From Mycobacteriales bacterium (GTDB taxonomy: Bacteria > Actinomycetota > Actinomycetes > Mycobacteriales > QHCE01): 64,000 bases of DNA. Shown here piece by piece: positions 18,220 through 26,196 of the stretch; the first letter of the stretch is position 1; every line of letters begins with the position of its first letter. The notes under the pieces are model-generated. The model did no database searches and was not told where the DNA came from. It saw only the letters and a program-made list of their open reading frames with translations. The position numbers and the translations under genes were made by a program. The DNA lies in assembly GCA_013362805.1 (NCBI GenBank), contig JABFVL010000004.1, positions 1 through 64,000 on the forward strand. Reading direction: 5' to 3'.

Positions 18220-21105
18220 CTATTGATTATTATTCCAATTTGGTGGCGTCGCTGAACCACCGTAGGTAGTGCTTGAACGCTGAGTGGGCGGAGCACTAGG
18301 AACGGCCGGTGGACCCGAATGCGCTGGCGGCACCGAAGGCAACGCCGGAACACTCGGAAGCTGCGCCGCGGTCAATTGACGGGCATCAATTTCTGCTTGC
18401 AGCGCGACGGCTTCTTCAGCCGAGTTCGCCACACCCAACACCTTGCCGGACTCATCGGTGATGATTCGTCGCGCGGCCGACTGAACACGGCCCTCACCAT
18501 CGTCTGGGGTGGAGTCAAACGCGACAATGACATCTGGCAGATACGACATGTCAACACGCATCGTGCCAACGTGCCCCTTGATGTCACGCATGATGCACTC
18601 GGAATTCTTACCCGTGGGCAACGTCGCGATGATGTTGCGATGCTCCTCGGAATCTGAGACGCGCAACAATTCCAAGTCAGCCAGAATCTCATCGGGATCC
18701 TCTGACCGGAACACGAACATAGTCGTCAAACAGTTCTTGACGTCCTCAGCCAGCAAGTCCTTAGCGTTCTGTGAAACGAGGACCATCGCGGTATTTCGAG
18801 ATCGACCCAATCGAGCTACCTCGGCAACGAGCTGGGCGCCTTGAGCGGTCTGGGTGATTGCCCACGCCTCGTCGATAATCAGCGCCTTGGGACCGGTGTA
18901 CAGCGGGTCAGAGACCAGCGTGCGCGCATAGTGGGTGACCAGGTACAACAAAGTCACCGATAGGCGCTGGGCATACGTGTATCGGTCCTGATCAGTAGAA
19001 GCACTGGGCAGTGACAATCCGGCCAGGGTGATGATCGTCAAACGACCTTGGGCGATCTTGACCGATGACGACGCGTGCGAGAAGCAGAGGTTACCCAGCG
19101 GAAGTTCAGAAATAACCTGCAAGAGGTTACCCGCCGAACGCGCGACTGTTTTCTGCTGCTCAGAAAATTGCGTTTGCACACCAGTGAGCGCCTCCACGCC
19201 CCCGGCAAGCAGCACATCGACCACTTTTCGAAGGTTGGGGTCAGGCTGAACCGCAACAAAACGAATAGCGGAAACAATGACCGTTTCACGTTCAGCGGTC
19301 ATTTCACCGCCGAGCAGCAAACGCATCGTTTCCATCGCCAGCAGGGTTCCCTCTTCCCGTGAGTCCGCTAGCGAGAACGGGTCGAGCAAACCAGCGAGTT
19401 TCGCACCCAACTCCAAAATACGGACATCACCCAGGCCCTCAATCGTGGCAAGGCCCTTCGCGTCACCCTTCGGGTCAAGCAATACCGTGGTGATACCGCG
19501 CATCGCTGTTTGGTATGCCGTGGTCAACGTGGTGAAGGTCTTACCACCACCGGGTGCACCCACGATGGCCACACCTGGGGGCTTGTTGTTTCGTGGGGCA
19601 TACAGCGGATCAAAGTGCACGATCTCTTCAGAACGACCAGTGGTTCGGCCCAAATAGGGCCCTTCCCCATCGCCCAGCGAGTTGGAAGCCGTGAACAGGC
19701 CGGCTGAGACCGCTTCCATCTCCTGCACTTGACGGTAGGCGCGCACATTCAACCGTGGCTTATCACCTGGGAACTGCTCTGTGAAAAGGCGCAGCTGATC
19801 GTTCGGCGTCCACACCACATCGATACCAATGTCACGGTAGTGCTCAATGATCACCTGGCAGCGACGAGTCAGTTCGTCCGGGTCGGGCGCAGAAATAAGG
19901 AATCGACCCGCGCCAAAGATGAGGAATCGCCGCGACCTTTCAACTTCGGCTTCCAAGTCTTTACCCGCGTAGAAAGCATCGGCCACACCGGTCGGCACCT
20001 CGGCGCCGGCCTCTTCGATGTGCCGCTGCTGGGCGGAAACCTTCTGTACTTGCTTCTCAACTTCTTTCTTGGCTTTGCTCGGTGGAGCGATGTCGAAGTG
20101 GCCCGAGAACTCCACCGCGAAACCAAGCTCTGGGTCTTCGGCGTGGTGAATCCACGGGTTGCCATCCCAGGTTTCCATCTCTAGCGGCATGCGGCTGATG
20201 CACAGAGTGGCCACGTAGCTTTCGTAGAAGCGCTCCGGAGGTTCAACGTTGTCCGGATCCATCAAGAACGCATCATCAAGCTTGACGTAGTCCCAGTTAG
20301 GCTGGGTGATTTTGAGGTAGTACGGGCTCGAGGACTGATCGATGTGGCCCTCGATGAGATGTTGTACCTCGCCACGACCCCAAGGCTGATTTTCCATTGC
20401 CGGAGCGGGTGGCGTGGGCATTTCCGGGTGCATGTGGTGACGGAACAACCAGGCTATTTCGTCCGAGGTCGCCGGAACTCCACCAAAAGCGCTGCCTCGA
20501 ATAAGGCGCTGAATCGGCACAGCTGCCGCACGCCAGCGCGCGATTTCTTTGTCTTTGATCGCGTCGTCTTCACCAACCACGGCATCGGCCGCCCGGTTGA
20601 AGAAGCGCTCAATGGTTTGCCAAGCGCCCTTGAGCGCAGTGGTCGCTTCGGTGGAGCGATGGCCTAGGCGAACACCGAGATACACCTCTTTTTGCAGGAA
20701 GTGTTCGTGCCACAGGTGTTCTTGCTGAGCAACCAACAAGTCTCCCCACCCAGGAGCGGGGTTACGGGTGCGTTTGTCGAGTTGTTCCGCCCAGTCCGCG
20801 ATGTTGTAACCACGGAACGCGGTCTTGAGGTGAACACGTACATCATTCAGGCCAGCGAATGCGTGAGCGAACGATGAGATCAGCCGGTCCCACTCTTCTG
20901 GAGTCTTGAATTCCACGGATACCGTTGGCAAACGCAAATACGTCCACGCCTCGGTTTCGGAAAGCAGAATCGTGTCATCGAAGTAACGCACGCTCAAGCG
21001 CTCCGGCAGCGCTTTGCGGTCCTTCTGTTTCTTTTCGGTGCCTTGGTACTGCGCCACGACAGCGGCGATGATGCCGCCGAGAACGAGGATAATTAGGAAA
21101 GCCAT
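18220..21105 (-). CDS. VirB4/TraC-like ATPase of a type IV secretion-like system
   Basis: The 961-residue protein has one N-terminal membrane helix (AFLIILVLGGIIAAVVAQY), a VirB4 N-terminal domain to about residue 480, and an ATPase domain. That domain has Walker A GAPGGGKTFTTL, LLDPKGDAKGL and Walker B ALIIDEAWAI, then VLVSQNAKDLL. Catalytic residues are intact, unlike those of the coupling protein. VirB4 ATPases power assembly of the channel and substrate transfer. The C-terminus is a proline-rich tail (PSVPPAHSGPPAVPSAPP). ATG 21105 lies three bases after the tcpE stop, which indicates translational coupling. Confidence 0.92.
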   Translation of the reverse strand: MAFLIILVLGGIIAAVVAQYQGTEKKQKDRKALPERLSVRYFDDTILLSETEAWTYLRLPTVSVEFKTPEEWDRLISSFAHAFAGLNDVRVHLKTAFRGYNIADWAEQLDKRTRNPAPGWGDLLVAQQEHLWHEHFLQKEVYLGVRLGHRSTEATTALKGAWQTIERFFNRAADAVVGEDDAIKDKEIARWRAAAVPIQRLIRGSAFGGVPATSDEIAWLFRHHMHPEMPTPPAPAMENQPWGRGEVQHLIEGHIDQSSSPYYLKITQPNWDYVKLDDAFLMDPDNVEPPERFYESYVATLCISRMPLEMETWDGNPWIHHAEDPELGFAVEFSGHFDIAPPSKAKKEVEKQVQKVSAQQRHIEEAGAEVPTGVADAFYAGKDLEAEVERSRRFLIFGAGRFLISAPDPDELTRRCQVIIEHYRDIGIDVVWTPNDQLRLFTEQFPGDKPRLNVRAYRQVQEMEAVSAGLFTASNSLGDGEGPYLGRTTGRSEEIVHFDPLYAPRNNKPPGVAIVGAPGGGKTFTTLTTAYQTAMRGITTVLLDPKGDAKGLATIEGLGDVRILELGAKLAGLLDPFSLADSREEGTLLAMETMRLLLGGEMTAERETVIVSAIRFVAVQPDPNLRKVVDVLLAGGVEALTGVQTQFSEQQKTVARSAGNLLQVISELPLGNLCFSHASSSVKIAQGRLTIITLAGLSLPSASTDQDRYTYAQRLSVTLLYLVTHYARTLVSDPLYTGPKALIIDEAWAITQTAQGAQLVAEVARLGRSRNTAMVLVSQNAKDLLAEDVKNCLTTMFVFRSEDPDEILADLELLRVSDSEEHRNIIATLPTGKNSECIMRDIKGHVGTMRVDMSYLPDVIVAFDSTPDDGEGRVQSAARRIITDESGKVLGVANSAEEAVALQAEIDARQLTAAQLPSVPALPSVPPAHSGPPAVPSAPPTQRSSTTYGGSATPPNWNNNQ

Positions 21106-21108
21106 GGC

Positions 21109-21537
21109 CTACCGCCCTATCTCGCGTGGCTCGCGTCCAAAGTCCTTTGAGGCTTCCGGCACCCAGCGGCTCGCGGTGAGAATGAGCGGGCGATCGTCTC
21201 GCGCACCCGTCAAGCTGGCAAGCTTCTTTGGTTCACCCATTCGGGTGGCCATTGACGATGCCCACTCTTCAACGGTCTTTTCGTGTTTGACAGGCGTATC
21301 GGCCTTCATCACGGCCAAAATCGGTGGGCCGAGCATGATGACCGCGGCGATACCCGTGTTACCTACCAGGCTAGGTAGCCCAATGCAGAGCATCGCTGGA
21401 ACCCATACGCCAGCTACGAGCGCACCCGCGATGAGTTGAGGCACGGTGATGCCGCCCTTGATGGGCACTTTGATGTCATCAAACGCGTAAATCTTGGTGC
21501 GTAGATTCCAGGTGCTGGTGAAGGTGCGAACTATCAT
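21109..21537 (-). CDS. TcpE-family conjugal transfer membrane protein
   Basis: ATG 21537 is chosen because AGGAGG stands five bases before it; a GTG one codon upstream is in frame. The 142-residue protein shows the TcpE pattern: RTFTSTWNLRTKIYAFDDIKVP followed by two helices (TVPQLIAGALVAGVWVPAMLCIG and TGIAAVIMLGPPILAVM). A polar C-terminal region follows, with RPLILTASRWVPEA. TcpE proteins are membrane components of Gram-positive conjugation machines such as Tn916 and pCW3. It is followed directly by the VirB4-like gene. Confidence 0.82.
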   Translation of the reverse strand: MIVRTFTSTWNLRTKIYAFDDIKVPIKGGITVPQLIAGALVAGVWVPAMLCIGLPSLVGNTGIAAVIMLGPPILAVMKADTPVKHEKTVEEWASSMATRMGEPKKLASLTGARDDRPLILTASRWVPEASKDFGREPREIGR

Positions 21538-21612
21538 CACTGCCTCCTCTCACGGAGCGCCCCGCTATTGCAGGAGAAAATATGTGCGGAATCTGGGAGA
21601 TACAGCTGGGAT

Positions 21613-21639
21613 GCTCGCGGGCCGTAATGACCCGCGAGC
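21613..21639 (-). terminator. Hairpin after the small two-helix gene of the secretion cluster
   Basis: Nine-base arms GCTCGCGGG/CCCGCGAGC with a nine-base loop lie 9 bases beyond the stop at 21648. No strong T-run follows. A leaky terminator here would let the small upstream protein be made in excess over the downstream ATPase genes. Confidence 0.55.
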
Positions 21640-21647
21640 AAACAACT

Positions 21648-21962
21648 TTACTGCGGGTTGAGCCAGTCCTTCATGGTCGAACCGAGCCAACCGAGGATGT
21701 CCTCGCCCCACATGATGAGGGCATAGACGGCCACAGCTAGTACAAGGAAGCCAATGAACCCAGCGAGAGATTTTAGTTCACCGAAGAGGAATTTCAGGCC
21801 GATGATACCGATCAACACTGCGGCGATAGGCGCGAAGAAGTCTTTCAACTCTGTCGCGAAGTTGTCACCATCGATCTTTTTGTCATCGGCCAGGTTAGCG
21901 ATGTGTTCGTGGCTGGGCAGGTAGGCCTGCACCGTGTCCAGCGCCTGCATCATGGTCGACAT
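21648..21962 (-). CDS. Small two-helix membrane protein (VirB2/TcpD-like position)
   Basis: The 104-residue protein has a polar N-terminal half (ALDTVQAYLPSHEHIANLADDKK). Two adjacent helices follow (FFAPIAAVLIGIIGLKFLFGEL and SLAGFIGFLVLAVAVYALIMWG) and a short amphipathic end. There is no obvious signal peptide. Size, two helices and position between tcpC and tcpE fit a VirB2/TcpD-like subunit, but no diagnostic motif is visible. AGGAG stands 10 bases before ATG 21962. It has its own 150-base upstream spacer and a downstream hairpin, which points to separate expression control. Confidence 0.75.
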   Translation of the reverse strand: MSTMMQALDTVQAYLPSHEHIANLADDKKIDGDNFATELKDFFAPIAAVLIGIIGLKFLFGELKSLAGFIGFLVLAVAVYALIMWGEDILGWLGSTMKDWLNPQ

Positions 21963-22114
21963 GTCATTTTCTCCTGTATCTCTTCCCGTGCCGCCCGAAC
22001 TTCCCGAACGTCACCTGGTCCATTCCGCCTGCTACCCGTACCGTGCCGGTGAAGCACAGTTCCGGCATATAGGCCGTTTGTCTCTTATTCCGTAACCGGC
22101 CAGACATCATATGG

Positions 22115-23947
22115 TCATGACGTCGGTTGCTGCTGATCCTGGTTCTCCCCCGAGGGACTCTGGCTCGCGCCATCAGAAACGTTCTCACTCGCTTCATCCT
22201 CATCGGTCTTGCCAGGAGGCCCACCCTTTTTCGGTGCCACATTCTCGTCAGGCACAGCACCAGTAATGTCATTGACGATCCACTGATCCTGTTTGTCATC
22301 GCTCAACACTGTGAGTCGATACCACTGCGAGGTAGTGACCCCACCACTATCGGGGATTTCCCAGGTCACCAGAGCGAAGACCTCCAGTTTCCCTGATTCA
22401 TCGGTCTCGTACGTCTCCAGGTCATCCAAGTTTCTAAATAGCAGCTTGGAATCTAGGCCGCGCTTTATGGTGCCTTCGGTGGTGGTGTATTCGCGAAGAG
22501 TCTTCCGATCTTCCGAACCATAAGCGGCAAAGAAGGACTTCAGGTCTTCTTCTAGCCCACGTGATTCATCGGGAGATAGCGTCGCCTCGGTTCGGCTGTC
22601 CTTACGGTTTTCAACCTTGGCCGCGGCAGTGGTTTCACAAGCGACGAATGACGGCAATTGCAGAATCGCGAAGTGACCTTTGCGGTCGGTGTACACGCTC
22701 AAGTCCACGCAACGCAGTTGTGGGCCCGTTGAGGAACCGGGGCTCACCATGACAACGCCATAGCGCAGAACAACGTTATTCGCGTCCAAAACTTTGCTGC
22801 CGCTAGGAATCACCTGAGCAACGGCCTGTTTGCCCGCGCCGGCCAACCCATCCTGCTCATTGGCGATCTGATCGCCTGGGAAGTAGTAGCTCAAAGCAAC
22901 TCGGCGAATTTCGTCAGCGTCTTCGACGGTTCGGTCGTAGGTGTAATAGGTCGAGAGGAACTGCGATCCATAGCCTTCCGCTCCGGAAAGCGGGAAGTTG
23001 TATTCAGCGGGAAGCTTCGGTGGGTCGTACAAGGCTTGACCAATCATGCGCTGGAAGCCATTGATGACAAGTACAAAAAGCAATAGACCGACAAGGCCGA
23101 GAAACGCGAATCGCTGCCAACGACCCCCGGCAAAGGCACCGGAGGTGAGCGAAGATTTCTTTTTCTTCTGCGCGTTTTTGACCGCCGCGGGCACAACGTT
23201 GCCGTCTTCTACTGCGAATCCTGGAACAGGTTGCAGCAAGGCCCCGCCGGTGGCATCCAAGCGATGGCCGAGGTTCCCATCAGCTGCCAGGGGCTGCAGA
23301 CCGACCTCTTGATCCTTCTTGCCTTTTTTGCCCTTTTTCTTGTTCTTTTTCTTACCTTTGCTATCGGTGTCGGCTTGCTCTGGCTGGGCGGCTTGCTGCG
23401 CATACGCCGCCGCCAACGCGGGATCGAGGCCATACAAGCTCTGCTGTTGATCTAGGGGTGTTTGCGGAGCGAGTGGAGCGATAGGCGGACCCGAAGGGGG
23501 TGGTACCGGCGCCGATGTAGGCGGTTGAGCGGAGGGCAGAGCGGATGTGGCGGGCATAGCTGAAGGCATGCTCGGCACTGAATAACCGGCGGGCGCCGAC
23601 GTGGGGAAGGTCGCTTGCGGGGGAACAATTGGAGCGCTTGTCACCGAAGGCATCGCCGAAGGAATGACCGGTGGCATGGGGCCCGCCGGTAAACCGCTCG
23701 TTGGCACCGAGGCGGAACCACTTGGCACGGCAGATGACGGAGCTACCCCAGCTACTGTGGCGCGCCCAGTTGGGTGGTTGGTTTGGCCGGGCACAGACGC
23801 ACCGCCACGTGCGGGGGCCGCGGAGTTCGGCGGAGGCACCGAAGCGGATCCGGTGCCTCGGTATACAGCACTAGAACGCCCACTCGCTGGCTGGGCGTTG
23901 GGCGTCTGCTCGTCGACGTGCTCATTGCTGTCCGCAGCGTCGCTCAT
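22115..23947 (-). CDS. TcpC-family (VirB8-like) conjugal transfer protein
   Basis: The 610-residue protein has a long Pro/Ala/Ser-rich cytoplasmic N-terminus (to about 200) and a Lys-rich block (KGKKKNKKKGKKGKKD). One membrane helix follows (FAFLGLVGLLLFVLVINGF, about 275-295). The outer part (about 320-560) matches the TcpC layout of two NTF2-like VirB8-type domains: QFLSTYYTYDRTVEDADEIRR in the first, and EDLKSFFAAYGSEDRKTLREY in the second, ending W-x-V-N-D-I-T-G. TcpC is an assembly factor of the conjugation channel. The C-terminus is acidic/Gln-rich. The start at ATG 23947 is supported by a G-rich upstream stretch (GGCGGTGACAG). Confidence 0.85.
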   Translation of the reverse strand: MSDAADSNEHVDEQTPNAQPASGRSSAVYRGTGSASVPPPNSAAPARGGASVPGQTNHPTGRATVAGVAPSSAVPSGSASVPTSGLPAGPMPPVIPSAMPSVTSAPIVPPQATFPTSAPAGYSVPSMPSAMPATSALPSAQPPTSAPVPPPSGPPIAPLAPQTPLDQQQSLYGLDPALAAAYAQQAAQPEQADTDSKGKKKNKKKGKKGKKDQEVGLQPLAADGNLGHRLDATGGALLQPVPGFAVEDGNVVPAAVKNAQKKKKSSLTSGAFAGGRWQRFAFLGLVGLLLFVLVINGFQRMIGQALYDPPKLPAEYNFPLSGAEGYGSQFLSTYYTYDRTVEDADEIRRVALSYYFPGDQIANEQDGLAGAGKQAVAQVIPSGSKVLDANNVVLRYGVVMVSPGSSTGPQLRCVDLSVYTDRKGHFAILQLPSFVACETTAAAKVENRKDSRTEATLSPDESRGLEEDLKSFFAAYGSEDRKTLREYTTTEGTIKRGLDSKLLFRNLDDLETYETDESGKLEVFALVTWEIPDSGGVTTSQWYRLTVLSDDKQDQWIVNDITGAVPDENVAPKKGGPPGKTDEDEASENVSDGASQSPSGENQDQQQPTS

Positions 23948-24255
23948 CTGTCACCGCCCCCATCTTGGCTCGTTGCGCCCCTATAACTACCAGCTCGCCC
24001 ATATCCGATGGGGCGAGCATCGAGAATTAGTCGCATTACAAAACTCTCCGCATTGCGACGCAGACCCTCAGTTAGGGACGAATACTCCACAACGCCCATC
24101 CCAACATTTTTGCGCCGGGACAGGAATGGTCTAAATGGCGGAGAAGTGCCTCCGCTATCCCGACTCACTTCTACCGCGAAACTATCCACCCAAAGGCCTT
24201 TTCTCGCGCTTTTGCCAAGAAACCGCCCAGTCATGGCACGTTGCTCGGTAAGCTG
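23948..24255. other. 308-bp gap inside the secretion cluster
   Basis: No convincing coding frame. A minus-strand frame at 23944-24234 overlaps the tcpC start and has a composition unlike neighbours, so I do not call it. A small GCGGAG/CTCCGC hairpin is at 24138-24155. The region may hold a promoter for tcpC and downstream genes. Confidence 0.6.
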
Positions 24256-25536
24256 CTACGCGTTTTTCGGCGGATCAGTGTCCTCAGGCTCCGCGGGTTC
24301 AGCCTTAATAGGCTGACCATACGTCGTGGCGCGAACCGGTGTTGACGCACGAGCAACCTGAACTGTGCCCGTTGAAGGAGCCGGACTCACTGAGCTAGCC
24401 GGATACCCTTCGGCCGGGGCCTCTGGAGGAAGAGGCTGAGCTGCCCAACCGTAACCAGGCACCGCACCAGCAGAGGCGCTAGCCGGTTCAGGATCGTCAT
24501 TGATCGCCGCGGCGCGAGGTGTTGGTACCCGCCGAGGCTCCTCGTACATGTAGTCGACATCTTCGTCGTCGTATTCGTCGTACTCATCATATTCGTCGTC
24601 GAAGTCGTCCCACTCGCCGAATACTTCATCAGCGAGACCCAACAGGGCGCTTACTTGCGTCTGCGTTTCGGCACGAAGCCGAACCCGTTCGGTATCGTGG
24701 TCAGCCGAGTTCGTATCGGCCGTTTCTGGCGCGGCTTCAGCCGCTTCTTTTGCCCGGTCAGCCCGCAACGCGGCCACAGCCGCTTGACTCGCTGCCTTCA
24801 AAATGTCGTCGGCTTCGGCTAGAACTTCGGTGTATTCCTCAGGTTCAAGAACCTGCAATCCTCGAGCGTCCAACTCAGCTCGCGCTTCGATCGCATCCGT
24901 TAAGTCTTCGGCCAGATCTAGTGGGACTTCAACCGAGTTCGGCGGACGTTTATGCATGAAGTTCAAGAAGTAGTAGCAGGCAACAGCCAGCGCCAAGAAA
25001 ACAACAGGAAAGCTCCACGAAAGCAGAGTCGCCCCGCCGCGAAGGGTTTGCATTATGGCCAGGATGAGGGTGATGAGCGAAACTCCGCCGAGCACCAACA
25101 CACCACGGTCCAAAAGCGCGGCCGTGCGCTCCCGCTGCTCAGAAAGTCGAGGATCTTCCGGCAGACCAACATAGGCGCTTTCGGTGCCCGGAGGCAGTGC
25201 GACCTCGAGCGGTTCCCATTGTTCGTCATCTTCGTAAACCACTTGTGCCTGCAATGTGCTGGGACCTTGTTGCGGCACAGCTGAAGAATCTGGAATTGCC
25301 ACTGTGGCGGCGTCTTGCGGGGTCACAGCGCCAGGCATCGGAGGCGGTGGCGCTGAATACGCCGGTGGCGCCGCGTTGTCGATAGGAGGCGGAGGGGAAG
25401 CGGTGCCAGAAACACGGAAAGTTCCCGCCGCTGTTGGATCACTAGAAGTGAACGCTGCAGGAGGCGCGCTGGGGTTAGCAGCTAAGCCTGGGAAGGTTTC
25501 CGGCTCGCCTTCCGCAGGAGAATGAGGTCCCGTCAT
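24256..25536 (-). CDS. Uncharacterised membrane protein heading the secretion cluster
   Basis: The 426-residue protein has a Pro/Ala-rich N-terminus (about 1-95). An ordered segment (LQAQVVYEDDEQWEPLEVALP) precedes two membrane helices (about 143-162 and 172-190). An Ala/Glu-rich probable coiled coil runs from about 205 to 290. Next comes an extreme acidic/aromatic run (DDFDDEYDEYDEYDDEDVDY), and then a Pro/Ala-rich tail. I do not recognise a family. AGGAGG stands nine bases before ATG 25536. It is the first minus-strand gene after the divergent gene at 25684, so it probably opens the transfer-like operon. The acidic tail could bind a basic partner, such as the basic tail of the VirB6-like protein; this is speculation. 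Confidence 0.75.
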   Translation of the reverse strand: MTGPHSPAEGEPETFPGLAANPSAPPAAFTSSDPTAAGTFRVSGTASPPPPIDNAAPPAYSAPPPPMPGAVTPQDAATVAIPDSSAVPQQGPSTLQAQVVYEDDEQWEPLEVALPPGTESAYVGLPEDPRLSEQRERTAALLDRGVLVLGGVSLITLILAIMQTLRGGATLLSWSFPVVFLALAVACYYFLNFMHKRPPNSVEVPLDLAEDLTDAIEARAELDARGLQVLEPEEYTEVLAEADDILKAASQAAVAALRADRAKEAAEAAPETADTNSADHDTERVRLRAETQTQVSALLGLADEVFGEWDDFDDEYDEYDEYDDEDVDYMYEEPRRVPTPRAAAINDDPEPASASAGAVPGYGWAAQPLPPEAPAEGYPASSVSPAPSTGTVQVARASTPVRATTYGQPIKAEPAEPEDTDPPKNA

Positions 25537-25683
25537 CGGCGGCTACCTCCTAAATCGTCCGCCTATTCCAAATTACGGTACACGATCGGCAGTCCCGCAC
25601 TCAGCGAGTCAGGAAGCAAGCATAGGACACCGGAAGCAATATGCCACACTGGGTCGCGTTACGGGTGAAGGTGGAGTGAAGAG

Positions 25684-26196
25684 ATGGTACGCAGGCAACG
25701 CTCACATGGCCGTGATGACCGTCCTCGTCCACGCCCCGGGTTCGAGGGAGTGGTGATCAGCTCCCGCCCAGCATGGCTCAAACGGCAGGGTAAACCGGCG
25801 AAATACTACGACACCCGGATCGAATATGACGATGGGTACGAATTGGGCTTCGCTCAACTCTTTTTGCCAGCCTCCTCCCATCTTCCAGTGGGCGCGGCCG
25901 TTCGCGTTGTTCGTAGCCGTCAGGGCGAACTCAGCGTGCTGCCAGACAGGCAGCAACTGCGAGAAGCTAAACCGGGCGAGTCGTGGAAGAAACCCGACCT
26001 TAAAGCTGTGCTTTATGCCTTGATCGCTGGTGCGGTGTTGATCGGCGCACTGGTCGCCTCGGTGACCATGCTGCTGAACAATAGCCAGGACAAAATTACT
26101 GACCTCATCAAAGAGGGCCCCACGACAAGCCCGGGGTCGAGTGGAACTCCCACACCGACCCCGACTATTACCCCCTCGCCAACGCAAACGCCTTAA
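25684..26196 (+). CDS. Uncharacterised single-helix membrane protein
   Basis: The 170-residue protein starts at ATG 25684 after GGAGTGAAGAG. An Arg-rich N-terminus leads to a beta-rich domain (residues about 20-95: FEGVVISSRPAW, then YYDTRIEYDDGYELGF and VGAAVRVVRSRQGELSVLP). A single helix follows (AVLYALIAGAVLIGALVASVTMLL, about 107-130) and a Pro/Thr-rich outer tail. The layout resembles small DUF3592-like or OB-like membrane proteins, but I cannot name a family. It is divergent from the secretion cluster, with 147 bases between, and its stop codon overlaps that of guaB3. Confidence 0.75.
   Translation: MVRRQRSHGRDDRPRPRPGFEGVVISSRPAWLKRQGKPAKYYDTRIEYDDGYELGFAQLFLPASSHLPVGAAVRVVRSRQGELSVLPDRQQLREAKPGESWKKPDLKAVLYALIAGAVLIGALVASVTMLLNNSQDKITDLIKEGPTTSPGSSGTPTPTPTITPSPTQTP

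Noticed and set aside
23944-24234. Minus-strand frame of 96 residues overlapping the tcpC start
   Set aside because: Composition unlike neighbours, no ribosome-binding site, overlaps a well-supported gene start.
10975-25536. Integrative conjugative element
   Set aside because: No integrase, relaxase, att-like repeats, tRNA target or cargo seen, and composition looks like the host; treated as a chromosomal cluster.
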